From Branchinecta lynchi (taxonomy: Eukaryota > Arthropoda > Branchiopoda > Anostraca > Branchinectidae), in assembly GCA_023053575.1 (NCBI GenBank), contig JAKZAP010000015.1, forward strand, positions 15,186,142 to 15,250,141: a DNA stretch of 64,000 nt. The letters are read 5' to 3'. Of the stretch, positions 42,100 through 52,996 are shown piece by piece. The position numbers were made by a program, and so were the translations under genes. Every line of letters begins with the position of its first letter. Position 1 is the first letter of the stretch. The notes under the pieces were generated by a model that saw nothing but the letters and a program-made list of their open reading frames with translations, made no database searches and was not told the DNA's origin.

Positions 42100-42559
42100 T
42101 CGGCAGAGACCCTTTTTGTACCTATACTAATTGGTGCGTATCCTTACTTCCTCCGTTCTTTGAAGATGATTGTCTTCCGTGTTTTTATTTTCCATGTTCA
42201 CAAATTTCTAGTCATTGATTGTCAGTATAAATAAATTTCTCTAATCTCTATTCGTTTGCTGTGTTGTACTGTACTCGTACCTGACTATTAATAATCGAAT
42301 CATTTGTTAATATATTCTTGTTTCTTAGTTGCCCAGCAATGGATATTTTTCTCTTGAAGTTGTAAACTAGCTCTCTTCAAAAAACATTTCTCAGAACCGA
42401 CTGTCTTTATTCGCTTCCCTGGTGTCTTCCAACCATCTTCTTTCTTTCGTAACGTAAATAAAATCTGTCACATTTGACGAGAGACTCCTGACTTAATTTT
42501 TGTCCTCATTAAAATGGAAATTGTCGGCTTCTCTTATCAAACCCCTGGGCGAGCTTCCA
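42100..42559. other. AT-rich stretch after the RING-like frame
   Basis: Possible 3' UTR up to the AATAAA-like word near 42,230. Nothing recognised beyond. Confidence 0.35.
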
Positions 42560-43015
42560 TAATTATCCCATCGACGACAATATGTGAGCGAACTGTCGGA
42601 AAATTTCAATGAACTAACGTTTATTCCAACTGACGCTTGTCTGAAGTGACGGTATATGAACTGACGGTGGGCATACTGCCGTGTAGTTGAACTGTCGGGT
42701 TTTAGGATTAGCTGAACTGACGTGTTAGTCTACTGACGTGCTGGTGAACTGACGTGTTGATGAAGTGATGTGTGAGTGAAGCGACGTGTTGGTCAACTGA
42801 CAGATATCTTAGGGTCAACTGACGTGTATTCAATTTGTCGGAAAATGTTGGCGTACTGTCGGAATTCTGTAGTAAACTCACGTTTATGTCAACTGATCTG
42901 TTGCGGTTCTGTCGGGAGCCCTTCCAGCCTTGAGCTACTTGTGCCGTTGACCACAACAAACCCAGGGTTGCCGACTGCTATATTTATTGCTAGTTTTGGG
43001 ATCCCATGTAACAAG
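42560..43015 (-). repeat. GTCA-minisatellite composite element, copy 2 (array plus end)
   Basis: Units such as GTGAACTGACGTGTTGATGA repeat irregularly from 42,580 to 42,915, in the opposite sense to copy 1. The end block CCTTGAGCTACTTGTGCCGT...AACCCAGGGTTGCCGACTGC and TTTGGGATCCCATGTAACAA follows. That block also closes copy 3 at about 45,725-45,800, and appears inverted at 59,038-59,110. Confidence 0.7.
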
Positions 43016-44089
43016 AGGATACCTCTTGAAAAAAGTCAAGTAATCTTCGTGAAAGATGGTAGTTCAGGTTAGCCTACAGCCTACAAGTTTCAGGTTTAGC
43101 CTACAGCAGGCTAAGGTAGGTTACTAGGCAGTTTCCCCAGATTATGGATTTTTCCTAGACATGCGGGTTCAACGAAAACGTGACACATTTGCTCGCTAAC
43201 CGCTCGTCACTATGCACTTTTCATGAATAACTTGTTTTTATTTCCAAAGGTTTATCGGCCACGTTCAGAAACGTAACGGGAGGAGCGGTAGCAGGGGGTT
43301 TTGGTGCCTTGGTAGTTTCACCGGAGGGGAGGTGGTATTCGAAACCCTTTGAGGAAAGATAAAACAAGCACCTGAAGGAGTTCAACTAAATTGTCCTATC
43401 AAAACACATATATACAAATGGGTGTGTGGGGGGGGAGCGGGTAGGGGTGAATATACTGCCTGTGGGAGCTTTCTGTGATGAGGAATAAAAATGGGTAATC
43501 CAGTTCCGTTTCAAATTTTGATTTTTCGCCTTCTTAAGCGATAAGAAATACCGTTTTGTAGTATTTTATCTTGTTCCGTGAGTCGGAAAACAGAGAAAAC
43601 AGGCAAATGGGTAGTGTAGAGAACATTAAGTGTATTTTGGGAAATTTCATTCGGGTGTATAATTAGTACTGGTAATAAATATTCTGTGTTGATTAAAATG
43701 ACACTAAATTGGGCTTTTCACAAGTGGTTTAAGGTCTCAACAAAAAATAATGGGGAGTTGATGACCGAAATCTTTAAAAGAATATCTTTCACAGTTTCAT
43801 TTTAGCAAGAGCACTGCTGAAGTGTAAAAGTAACATGAAAAGCGAAGAAAAACAAGTTCCGTTTTGTATCCGCATCATGGTAAAAAGCCGGCTCGAAGCA
43901 CTCAGGCCAGGAAGTGGGGGGGGGCTGATACTCCTAATTTCAAGACTTTTAGATCACAATATACGACTCGAACGTACCGACAACGGCGCACGTTCTCCGC
44001 CAACAGATAATAGAACCTGTATAAAAAGCTAACTACAATTCATCAGCTGATATTATTGCTTTAATGAAAATTCTATATATAAATACAAA
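43016..44089. other. No recognisable feature
   Basis: Contains a direct repeat of CAGGTTAGCCTACAG-like words near 43,065-43,105 and G-rich tracts at 43,427 and 43,915. No gene is recognised. Confidence 0.4.
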
Positions 44090-44345
44090 AGCTTAGCTTT
44101 TCATTTCAGCGTTCGCTAAAGAGGAAAGCTTCCTATGCCTGGCAAGTTTTAACTACTTACCATACAAATTCTAGCCTTAAATATGTTTCAAATCGCAAAA
44201 CTTCCAAGCCTAATCGCCAAATAAAGGACACACTGATCGTGTTCCACCCTACTTGCCGTAGTTACTCCGCATTACGTCACGAATATTGGCTTCTTAACGT
44301 CAAGGCTGGAACGCATTAGAAAAAATTGGGTAAAATATCACTCCA
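44090..44345. repeat. Fragment related to the hAT-like element interior
   Basis: AGCTTTTCATTTCAGCGTTC followed by GCTAAAGAGGAAAGCTTCC and ACCATACAAATTCTAGCCTT parallels 2,232-2,390. No TIRs were seen. Confidence 0.55.
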
Positions 44346-44429
44346 AGGGGTAATATTCTTGGTTACCACGCTTCCTACGCTCCCGAGCATGGTAAGCAAA
44401 TAGTTACTATTTCGAGAAGGTCGGAAGGG

Positions 44430-45800
44430 AACCCGTCACTACGTCAACCCGTCACTTCGCCTAAGAAAGCCGTCAGTTCGCCCACTTTTTCCGAAAGTTC
44501 GCCTAAACGTTAGTTCGCCCACTTTTCCCGACAGTTCATCCACCCGTCACTACGCCACCCGTCACTACGCCACCCGTCACTACGTCCACCCGTCACAAAG
44601 TCCGACCGTCACTACATCACCCGTCACTACGCCCACCCGTCACTACACCCACCGTCAGTTCATCTACTGTCAGTTCGTCCACCCGTCATTTCGCCTAAAA
44701 ATCCGTCACTTCGTCCAATTTTTCCGACAGTTTGTCCACCCGTCAGTTCGCCCAAAAATCCTTCAGTTCGGCCAAATCTTCCGACAGTTCGCCCCTCGTC
44801 ATTTGGCCCGAAAATCTGAAAGTTGATCCACTCCTAAAATACGTCAGTTCGCTCACTCTTGAAATCCGTCAGTTGATCTACCCTTAAAATCTGTCATTTG
44901 TCCCACTTCTGAAATCCGTCAGTTGGCCCACTCCCGAAATCCGTCACTTCGCCCAATTTAAAAATCCGACAGTTGACCCAATTTTACAGGATCATTAAAT
45001 CCACGAAAACGGGCCGCGACCCCAGGGGAATAGATTTAATGTCATTTAGAGTCCACGAGAAAAAGGGACTCAATCCCAGAACATTACTCAAACACAGACG
45101 ACCTTCCTCGTTTAATTAGGTCAACACGAGATACCTATGGGTGCAACTTTTATGTTTACGTAAAGAAGGATATGAAGATGGGTGGAAAAAAGGCATTATA
45201 TGGAAAAGCACCGCGACCCCAGGGGAATAATCAGAAAGAGCCGACAGTTACGTACAAATTTAGTCGGAAACGTCGGGAGCTTGTTGCGAGATTCTGCGGC
45301 AAATTCAATTGGAAAATCTGAAAGGTGAAAACAAAAGGAAAAATAGAGTAAACGAGCAGTGAAGGGTTCTGATTGGCAATACGATTTAGAGGAGTTCATA
45401 CGAAAATGGAAAGTGAAAGCATAATAGAAATAATATGATGCAGGACTTTAGTGCCAAGCTTCCGTGTACTATCTCCGAGTATATTCGCAAGCTATCTGCA
45501 ATGTACGAGTCTCTACTATGTACGGAAAGTGTCCTCTTGTTAGTGGGAAAACTATTTTTCCTAAATTTACGTAGCCCACAAACTAAATTTAAATTGCTCA
45601 TCAACGTTATGTGATTCAAGGTATGTAAGAATTATCAATTTCTTTCGCCGACGGCTTTCAACAGAGTAACCCGAATATTCAAAAGCTTTTTCAAAATATT
45701 ATCGTAGATTCGTACAGAACAGATTTTCCGACCTTGAGTCCCTTGTGCCGTTGACCACGGACAAACCCAGGGTTGCTGACTGCAATATCCATTGCCAGTT
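44430..45800 (+). repeat. GTCA-minisatellite composite element, copy 3 (longest)
   Basis: The array at 44,430-44,985 has locally uniform runs: CACCCGTCACTACGC units about 15-16 bp apart (44,537-44,640), then CCGTCAGTTCGCCCA-type and AAAATCCGTCAGTTG-type units. The proximal body (GATCATTAAATCCACGAAAA, GACCCCAGGGGAATAG) lies at 44,990-45,360, the distal body at 45,360-45,715, and the end block (CGTTGACCACGGACAAACCC) at about 45,725-45,800. No open frame is meaningful. Confidence 0.75.
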
Positions 45801-45985
45801 TGGGTCCAGGGGTGGCCCGAAAGGGGGGGTGGGGATGAATGGGGGTGACATCTGTCAAACACAATCTCCGAATCGTATGAAAAAAAATTTAGTATCATCG
45901 GAAATCCGTCCCAGTCAAAGGCAAGCCGAGTCGTTTAAACCAGGTTTCAATACCCCGTTAGGTCGGTGACATGATTATTTCTCGA
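45801..45985. repeat. Segment shared with 59,560-59,800 (inverted)
   Basis: GGCAAGCCGAGTCGTTTAAA, CCAGGTTTCAATACCCCGTT and a CAGGGGTGGCCCGAA block match the inverted copy downstream. It may be a small transposon within the composite element (ends CAGGGGTGGC / ATCCGTCCC), but no target duplication is clear. Confidence 0.5.
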
Positions 45986-46039
45986 ACGAAGTGTGCCATT
46001 GCACCCTCGTTTTAAAACCTGTTCTGGTCGTATATGATT

Positions 46040-46512
46040 TGTATCTATCTAATCAACTTCAAATAAAACTTAACACTTTAACCAAGTTTTTCCCGGTTTT
46101 GGCCGGATTCCGGGCGAACTACTCGTCCGGGTAGATGTTGTGTTGCCCCTAAACCAAGCGTTTAGTCAACTTCAAATAAAACTTTTACCTTTAACAAATT
46201 TTCTGATTTCGAACGGGATCCGGACGAACTAATTGTCCGGCGAGAAAATCAGTTTCAGATATGGATTTAGCATGTCTCTTTTCCCCTATATCGACTATCT
46301 TATTTGCTTTTTAAACATTTTTTTCGTCAATTAATTTGAAACACCTCCCCCACCCCTAGGTATGGAGCTACAGAGCTCATCTACGAACTTGACGCCAGTA
46401 CGTTGACCCAATAGATCCTCATACCAATTTTTAAGAAAATATCTCTACCCTTTCGAGATTTATCGTGCTAGCAGACGGACGGACGGATAACTTTTGCGAA
46501 GTCATAGGTATA
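46040..46512 (+). mobile_element. HINE copy G, 3' part
   Basis: Two core monomers, the CACCCCTAGG linker, a short GACGGACGGACGG microsatellite (about 46,473-46,486), then TTTTGCGAAGTCATAGGTAT. The terminal GGGATCCC block is missing. Confidence 0.7.
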
Positions 46513-47940
46513 TGACCATAAGCATAATGCGGAGTTTTAACGTGTTTATAAACTGTGAGCAACGGTCAAATTTGATAAAAGAGAGTATTACAGTGACAAG
46601 TAAACTAGAAGTTAATTCTGGATCGTATAAAGGCCCTGCCTGGTTTCTAAATTTAATACAAATTCTGCTTCTGGTTTATTTGTCACAGTAAGAGTACAGA
46701 GTTAACCACATTTACAACACTCTGGCTACAATCTGAAGATCCCTGTAAAAATAAATCTTTTGCAGTTAAACTTAAGGACGAATACTGCTTTTTTTACGTG
46801 TACAAGGAGCATAAAACCAAAGACTGTGTGTGACTTCGCGTCAACTGTCTTCTTTCGTTTTGTTCCCGTATCTTGTAAAGCTTCTCAATGTCCGTATGTA
46901 GACTATAGATGTAAAAAAGAAATTTTGCAACTGAAAAACTCAATCGAATATTCGCAAAAATGAAATATTCAGAGGCCTCTTGAAAATTGCGAATACTGCG
47001 AAAAACTTAAATATTTCGCAAAAGTAAAAAATAGAGAAAAATTGAAAAATGTTGCGAGTTTTCGCAAGAAAAATGCAATTTTCGCGAGATTTCCGCCTCC
47101 ATGACTACTCAGTCAGATCGTGAGTGAGCAAAATCTTAGTCAAGGCTTGCATTTCGAGCCAAGTAGAGCGTGATTTCGAAACGAAGGATGCACGCGATCA
47201 AAAAAAAAGAAGGAAAGGGGTATCACTTGTGATTGGAGATTTTATTTTACTTAATTAGTAGGTTGGGGAAAACGGGATCGGCATGGACCGCGGCTTCATA
47301 TCTGAAGCCGGAAATTCCTGGTAGTCTTGCAAATTAGATTCTTCTATTGATAGACTTGATGAACATTGGTGTTAAATCAAAATAACCTATCCTCAACTAC
47401 CTTAAACAATAAGCTTAGCAGGAATGATATTGCTTGGCCTAAACATAGGGGTTTCTTACCTATGAAACCCTCGTACACCAGGTGTCAGTCAGGTATGCAT
47501 ACTAACTTTGTAGAATCAGTAGGCTATATCGGTTTCCAACATCACCGGGTGCTGGAGCTCTGTTGAGGATATGCGCGTAATCCATGTTACTTTATTTTAC
47601 GTATTTAAAGGTGAACTCCAGAATTAAAAAATAAGGGTTCCGGGTGACCGAGTTCGATACCTGATTTTTTTTTGAATTTTTTGACGTAAGGAGCATTCTC
47701 GTGGGTCAACTTCAAGCAGAGATACCTCATAAAGTCTAATTCCATTGGCTCCTTTGATGAGACCCCTCATTCGTTCCGTCATGTTGATGCTGTAGTCTTG
47801 CGGGAATGGGACCGACGCCAAAATTCATAACACAGCATCAACGTTGTTTACAAAAGTGACCCATAGAAGAAACTCTGAAGGTGTTGACTAAATTGTGACG
47901 GAATTCCATACAAAACACAAACAACAAACATACAAATAAA
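46513..47940. other. No recognisable gene
   Basis: AT-rich. Near 46,920-47,080 there are GCGAA/TTCGC words (TTTTCGCAAG and similar). No frame resembles a known family. Confidence 0.4.
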
Positions 47941-47966
47941 AGACAGCAGAACTGAGTGAAAAGGAA

Positions 47967-48350
47967 ATGTCAAAGACCAGAGTGCGTTGCTAGCCTGGTT
48001 GTACGCCCAGTGTTGGAATAGCTTTCTTTTCTTGGCCAAGTAGTGAGAATAGAGAGCATAGAGAAGAAATTCTGGAAGCTCCATTAAACAACACAAACAA
48101 AAAAAGACAGCTGAACTGAGTGAAATGGAAATGTCCAAGACCAGAGTGTGTTGCTATCCTGGTTGTAAGCCCAGTGTTGGAATAGGCTAGCTTTCTTTTC
48201 TTGGCCAAGTAGTGAGGAGTGCTTGGGAAAATTTTGTCAAGAGCAAACACCCAGATTTCTGTCTCCCAACAATTGGACGCTTCAGATTTTTGTGTGAGCA
48301 ACCCTTTGGACCTGATTTTCTGAGTTCCTGTCAGGATTACATAGGAAGAC
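47967..48350 (+). pseudogene. THAP zinc-finger relic with duplicated N-terminal half
   Basis: THAP domains are about 90-residue DNA-binding fingers (C-x2-4-C ... C-x2-H) found in host regulators and P-element transposases. The unit at 48,131 starts MSKTRVCCYPGCKPSVGI, giving the CxxxxC start of a THAP domain. After a small insertion and frame change comes VRSAWENFVKSKHPDF, then RFRFLCEQPFGPDFLSS (48,212 to about 48,340), which fits the AWxxFV...LCxxHFxPxxF second half. The ligand His is replaced by Pro. A diverged copy of the first half lies at 47,967 (spacing 164 bp), with a stop in place of one residue but an in-frame GIAFFSWPSSE. Two damaged halves indicate a pseudogene or decayed transposon. 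Confidence 0.6.
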
Positions 48351-48456
48351 GGTATTAAAAGACTTGCTCAGCATGTATTGCAGTGCCAACCATGCACAGT
48401 TCATCAGGTTCTCAGGCATCTAATTTCAAATTCAATGTCAGTTTCATGTGTCAACT
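48351..48456. other. Intervening sequence
   Basis: Short sequence between the THAP relic and a candidate exon. No signal seen. Confidence 0.3.
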
Positions 48457-48646
48457 ATTGATGTAACTCCTGCTGTAATAGATCAGGCCAGATCAGGCCC
48501 AGGACAGCCCTTGCCCAAGTGCTTCGTTCAATTCAACAACCCTATGAGTGCCTCTCAGTGTCATGCCACTTGAGTGACCATGATTACTTCTCTGTGAAGG
48601 AAGTTTCAGTTTCATCCCATGGAGCAGAGGATTCTCGCGAGATCTG
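48457..48646 (+). other. Candidate coding exon, unknown
   Basis: An open frame of about 63 codons includes ALAQVLRSIQQPYECLS and SDHDYFSVKEVSVSSHG. It ends at a good donor (ATCTG/GTAAGC at 48,647). A CCCCAG acceptor-like site at about 48,722 would join in frame to KCFRCRWED and a stop. Codon composition looks coding-like, but I recognise no family. It lies downstream of the THAP relic, so both may come from one dead gene. Confidence 0.25.
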
Positions 48647-49143
48647 GTAAGCCAAACGGTTTTTGCTGGTAATTTTTGTCCTGAAAATGTGAGCTATCAA
48701 GGTCTGCCAAAATTTTTCCCCAGGAAATGCTTCAGGTGTCGCTGGGAGGACTAGAGTCACAGGACTAGTTGTCCAACAAAAATCATTGAATTAGCCTACC
48801 TTAAAAGTGCATCTTTCAACTTACAAACTTGAAATTTACGCTACCTGCATTTTTGTTACTTTTCTCTGTAAGTCGGTCAACCAACCTATTTGTTGCTAGT
48901 GAGTGTTTGTTCATCTCATTGGTAGGTTTGACTGAGTTGATGATTTTGATTTTCGCGCCCCGCCAAGAACGTAGGTCTGTCAGAAGGAGCTCCCACCTCA
49001 GTCCTCGGGCTGGTTAACCAACCAGCGAACAGAGCAGACCCAGAAAAAAACAGCTTATTAAAAACTTTGACTCCAAATTTTGTGATGGAACCGGGTTTTA
49101 AAGGCTCAGACACCATATACTTATTCCTGAAGTGTTATACAAT

Positions 49144-49285
49144 AGTTGCATTTTTGCAGATACCATGGTATCTGATACCACAGTCTAAAGTCGTTTTTGC
49201 AGTTATCGTGGTATCTGGCCAGTTATCGTGGTATCAGATATTCAGATACCACGGTCCGACCATAGTAACTGGTTGTGGTATTCTA
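49144..49285. mobile_element. GATACCACGG-palindrome TIR element, copy 3 (left half)
   Basis: Starts AGTTGCATTTTTGCAGATAC and carries the same GGTATCTGATACCAC, GTATCTGGCCAGTTATC and CAGATATTCAGATACC sequence as copy 1. It is truncated after GGTTGTGGTATTC. Confidence 0.8.
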
Positions 49286-49466
49286 GGCCAAAGCATTTTC
49301 TTATTGAATGAACCATTCAGGTAGCATCTAAAAAATGTGGTCAGGGATTTCTAAGAAACTATCTTGTCATACTTCTTGGTGAGGTCACAATTAAATTTTG
49401 GGGTAAATTCTGATAACTAAATAATTGACCAGCAAATTCAGTCATTGATAATGGTTTCTCTTTTAG

Positions 49467-49649
49467 ATTGAAGTGCAGTCAAGCCTTCTGAACTTTAGAA
49501 TACCGTCAGCCGAGATCAACCCATAGTCAGTACCATCCATAAAGCAAAGGACACAGACGTATGTACCCATGGAACTTTCTGCATCTATAGAGGCTCTGTC
49601 ATCATAACTGTAACAGGAATCAGCATGGCTTGGAAGACAATCACATTAG
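49467..49649 (+). other. Candidate splice-flanked exon, unknown
   Basis: Preceded by TTTCTCTTTTAG and followed by a near-consensus donor, TTAG/GTAAGTATTT. One frame is open for the last 49 codons (DTDVCTHGTFCIYRG, GISMAWKTITL) but has a stop near its start. It could be non-coding RNA or a partial exon. No family is recognised. Confidence 0.25.
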
Positions 49650-50067
49650 GTAAGTATTTTAACTCAAAACGTAACTTACAAGGGCTTCAATGGTTTTCAA
49701 TCCAAAGGACCTATGACATCAAAAGAAACCTTACTGCATCCAAGTAACTGGTGGTTGTAAATATTTTGCCAGTAGTTAATGGTAAGAGTTGTATTATCTT
49801 TCTTGCTTGAAAGTAGTTGCTGTTTAGGATGGGAATATGTTCAACATTTTGGATATCAGTTTACAAATGCGTCCTCCCTGCAAACATTTGAATGGCTTTA
49901 ATTCGTATTGCCTTTCTTGCTCGTTACTAGTTGCTACTTAAGATGGAGTATTCAGTACCTGAAACCTTTCTTGCCCTGATCCTTGACCAGAACAGTGGAT
50001 CTGTTTGTGAGAAGCATAAGCTAGAGATTTGATTTGTTTTGATGTTTAAAATTTTTTCATCTGCACC
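49650..50067. other. Degenerate repeat sequence
   Basis: TTTCTTGCTTGAAAGTAGTT...GGATGGGAATATGTTCAA and TTGCTACTTAAGATGGAGTA words belong to the same degenerate family as 51,067-51,870. Confidence 0.45.
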
Positions 50068-51067
50068 AGAGCAAAATAACACTAGGAAGTACCACCAAGA
50101 CTTGACCAAATTGACACACATTCAAATAGCAGCGATACTAGCAGCCTTAGTGGTAGAGAACGTCCCTACTAAAACTTTTTGCAACATTGCAAAAATGATA
50201 CAGCTTCCATTGTTTCCTTGGTGTTTGCAAACCCCACCTTTGCATAAATTTCTTAACCCGCAAGTTTGTCTCGCTTTAAATGGCGCAAGTGTAGTGGGCG
50301 GCGCTAAGGACTATGGCCCGTTTGCGAAAATAACACTAGGGAGTAGCAGCAACACTTGACAAAATTGAAAGATACTCAAATAGCAGCGATACCACCACCC
50401 CTAACGGTAGAGAATGTCCCTACTGAGACTTACTCAGTTTTCACTAACGCTGGCTCCGACAACTTCATATTCTGAACATTGCAAAAAAATGATGTAGCCT
50501 CAGTTGTTTCCTCAGTGTGTGCAGACCGCACCTTTGCTTTACTAGAAATTCGTTAACCCGCAAGTTTGTCTCACTTCAAGTGCTGCAAGCATAGTGGGCG
50601 GTGCTACAAGTATGGACCATTTGCAAAGCATGGAAAGCATAGGTCTTGGCGCTGCTCCCTAGTGTTATTTACTTACAAATTTTCAGTCTCTTGTTTCATT
50701 TTTACTACCTTTCTTGCTCAGAGGCAGTTGCTATTTGGATGAGAGTATTCAATTTCTTACGGTCATCAGTTACACAATTCGTTCTCATTACATTGCAACA
50801 AAAATTATGTCAACTTTTTCCTCGGTGTGTGCAGACTGCACCTTTGCTTACTAGAAAATGTAGCTGACATCCGTTTTGCACCGTCAAATATGATTCACAG
50901 TCAGCTTGGGCTGAAGGAACATCTATTTACTAGAAATTTCTTAACCCGCAAGTTTGTCTCGCTTTAAATGTCGTCAGTGCAGTTGGTGGCGTTACGAGTA
51001 TGGCCCGTTTTTATAAAGCATAGAAAGCATAGGTGTTGGCGCTATTCCCTAGCGTTATTTTGCTCTG
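50068..51067. mobile_element. Composite element with AGAGCAAAATAACACTAGG ends
   Basis: The left end AGAGCAAAATAACACTAGG (50,068) and right end CCCTAGCGTTATTTTGCTCT (51,048-51,067) are inverted. A second, internal inverted pair is present: AAAATAACACTAGGGAGTAG near 50,327 and GCTCCCTAGTGTTATTT near 50,655. Three diverged monomers share TTAACCCGCAAGTTTGTCTC and TAGTGGGCGGCGCTA. A right-end fragment occurs at 61,730-61,870. Confidence 0.65.
50858..50926. mobile_element. 69-bp insertion of the GTAGCTGAC unit with 10-bp flanking repeat
   Basis: ATGTAGCTGACATCCG...AGTCAGCTTGGGCTGAAG interrupts a monomer that is continuous in its neighbours. TTACTAGAAA flanks both sides (50,848-50,857 and 50,927-50,936), a direct record of target duplication. 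Family copies are at 7,498 and 17,285. The class is unknown; it is too short for a tRNA-type SINE head. Confidence 0.75.
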
Positions 51068-51874
51068 ATCCGCACACAAATTTCAGTCCTTCTATAATTT
51101 TTATTACCTTTCTTGCTCAGAGGCAGTTGCTACTTTGGATGAAAATATTTAATTTATTACGGATAGCAGTTAGAAAGTTCGTCCTCTTTACATGAGTGTC
51201 TTCTTTCATTTGTATGACCTTTCTTGTTCGAAAGTAGTTGCTATTTAAGATGGAAATATTCAATATTGAAATCTTATGACCTTTCTTGTTCGAAAGTAGT
51301 TGCTATTTAAGATGGAAATATTCAATATTGAAATCTTTTCTTGCCTTTGCCGTTCATTAAAACAGAATATGGATTTATATGAGTCGCTTTGATGTGGCCA
51401 GGTTCGCTTCATCCGCATACAAATTTGTACTGACTTCTTAAATTTGCATTACCTTCCTTGTTCGAAGCTAGCTGCTATTTACTTTCGATACTGAAATCTT
51501 TTCTTGCCTTGGCCATGGATTAGAACAAAATGTGGATTAATATGATCCGTTTTGACGTGTCCAGGTTCGCTTAAAATCTATAATGCCTTGTTTAATTTTG
51601 ATTACCGTTCTTGCTCAGAAGCAGTTGCTATTTTGGATCGAGCTAAATTTTTTTCGGATATCAGTTAAAAATGAATCCTCTTTAGAAACTGTTTGAATGC
51701 CTTCTTTCACTTTTATGACCTTTCTTATTAGAAAGTCGTTGCTATTTAGGATGGAAATGTTCAATACCTACATCTTTTCTTGCCCTGGCCATGGATTAGA
51801 ACAATCAATCAATATATTTATTACCCGTCAAGAAAAACAATGAAGGGCATGTAGCCCTAGTGACCGAGTACAAA
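51068..51874. repeat. Degenerate ~200-230-bp repeats, including a perfect 62-bp duplication
   Basis: Units contain ACCTTTCTTG, TTCGAAAGTAGTTGCTATTT, TTTTCTTGCCTTGGCCATGG and TGGATTAATATGATC-like words. At 51,213-51,274 and 51,275-51,336 a 62-bp unit is duplicated without a mismatch, clearly recent relative to the rest. Confidence 0.75.
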
Positions 51875-52996
51875 AACAAGACCAAATGTGTCGGTGGGAT
51901 CCCAAAAATCTAATATTAGATTCAGACAATCGAGTCTTGTCTTCGCCAGATCCAGTCTTGGACAGGCTAATCATCAGAGAAAACCAAGTTCAGATATACC
52001 TCTATAAGCCATATCTATTTTGACGATACTGACCGAGACTTCCTGCCGATTTCCGAGCGAACTACTAGTCCAGCAAAAAAAAAATACAGAAACAAAACAA
52101 AACCAAAAAAAAATCCGGTTACAACCGGATTCCGGAATAATTACATGTCCGGGTAAAAAACCATTGTCATATACCGACTCAGCATCTCTTCTTACCCCTT
52201 AATCTGTCATCTAATCGAACTTTTGCTTTTAACAAATTTTCCGGGTTTGGCCGGATTCCGGGCGAACTAGTTGTCCGGCGAGAAAATGATTTTCACCATC
52301 GTGTTCGGCATGTCTGTTTACCCATTAATCACACATTTAATCAACTTCAAATAAAACTTTTACTTTTAACCAACTTTCCGGTTTTCGCCGGATTCCGGGC
52401 AAACTACATGTCCGGGTAGAAAATTGTTTTCACATAAGTGTTCAGCATGTCTTCTTGCCCGAAATCGAACATCTAACCAACTCGAAAGAAAACTTTTAAT
52501 TTTAACAAACTTTCCGGGTTCGGCCGGATTCCGGGCGAATTACTTGTCCGTCGAAAAAATGGTTTTCACCATCGTCTTCAGCATGTCTTCCTACCCCTAA
52601 ATCGAACATCTAATCAACTTCAAATAAAACTTTTACTTTTAATAAACTTTCCGGTTTTGGCCGGATTCCGGGCGAACTACTCTTCCGATGACAAAATGGT
52701 TTTCACCATCGTGCTCAGCATATCTTCTCACCCCATAATCGACCATCACATTAGCTGTTTCAAAATATTTTGTTTGCCCCTTAATTTGAACCCCCTCCCC
52801 CACCCCTAAATGTAGGGCTACAAAGCCCATCTACGAACTCGAATGGTCCGACGACCCAACCTCACACCAAGTTTCATCAAAATATCTCATTCCCTTCGAG
52901 AGTTATCGTGCTTACAGACGGACGGACGGACGGACAGACGGACAACTTTTGCGATGTCATAGGTATCCCTCCACTTACGTTTTGGGATCCCAAAAA
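51875..52996 (+). mobile_element. Complete Helentron/pearl-like element (HINE copy H)
   Basis: The best example for structure. The 5' end is AACAAGACCAAATGTGTCGG, then GGGATCCCAAAAA and TCTTGTCTTCGCCAGATCCA. Core monomers have phase marks at 52,208, 52,333, 52,470, 52,607 and 52,744; the last three intervals are exactly 137 bp, and the first is 125 because of a 12-bp deletion. The linker is CCCCCTCCCCCACCCC, the microsatellite ACGGACGGACGGACGGACAG (about 52,917-52,940), and the 3' end CCACTTACGTTTTGGGATCC...AAAA. The 16-bp word TTTTGGGATCCCAAAA is a perfect palindrome, and a GGGATCCCAAAAA word also occurs near the 5' end. Non-coding. Confidence 0.8.

Noticed and set aside
52208..52744. Regular 137-bp repeats considered as a CRISPR-like or satellite array
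   Set aside because: Monomers are contiguous without spacers and lie within a defined element with unique ends. CRISPR is not expected in animal DNA.
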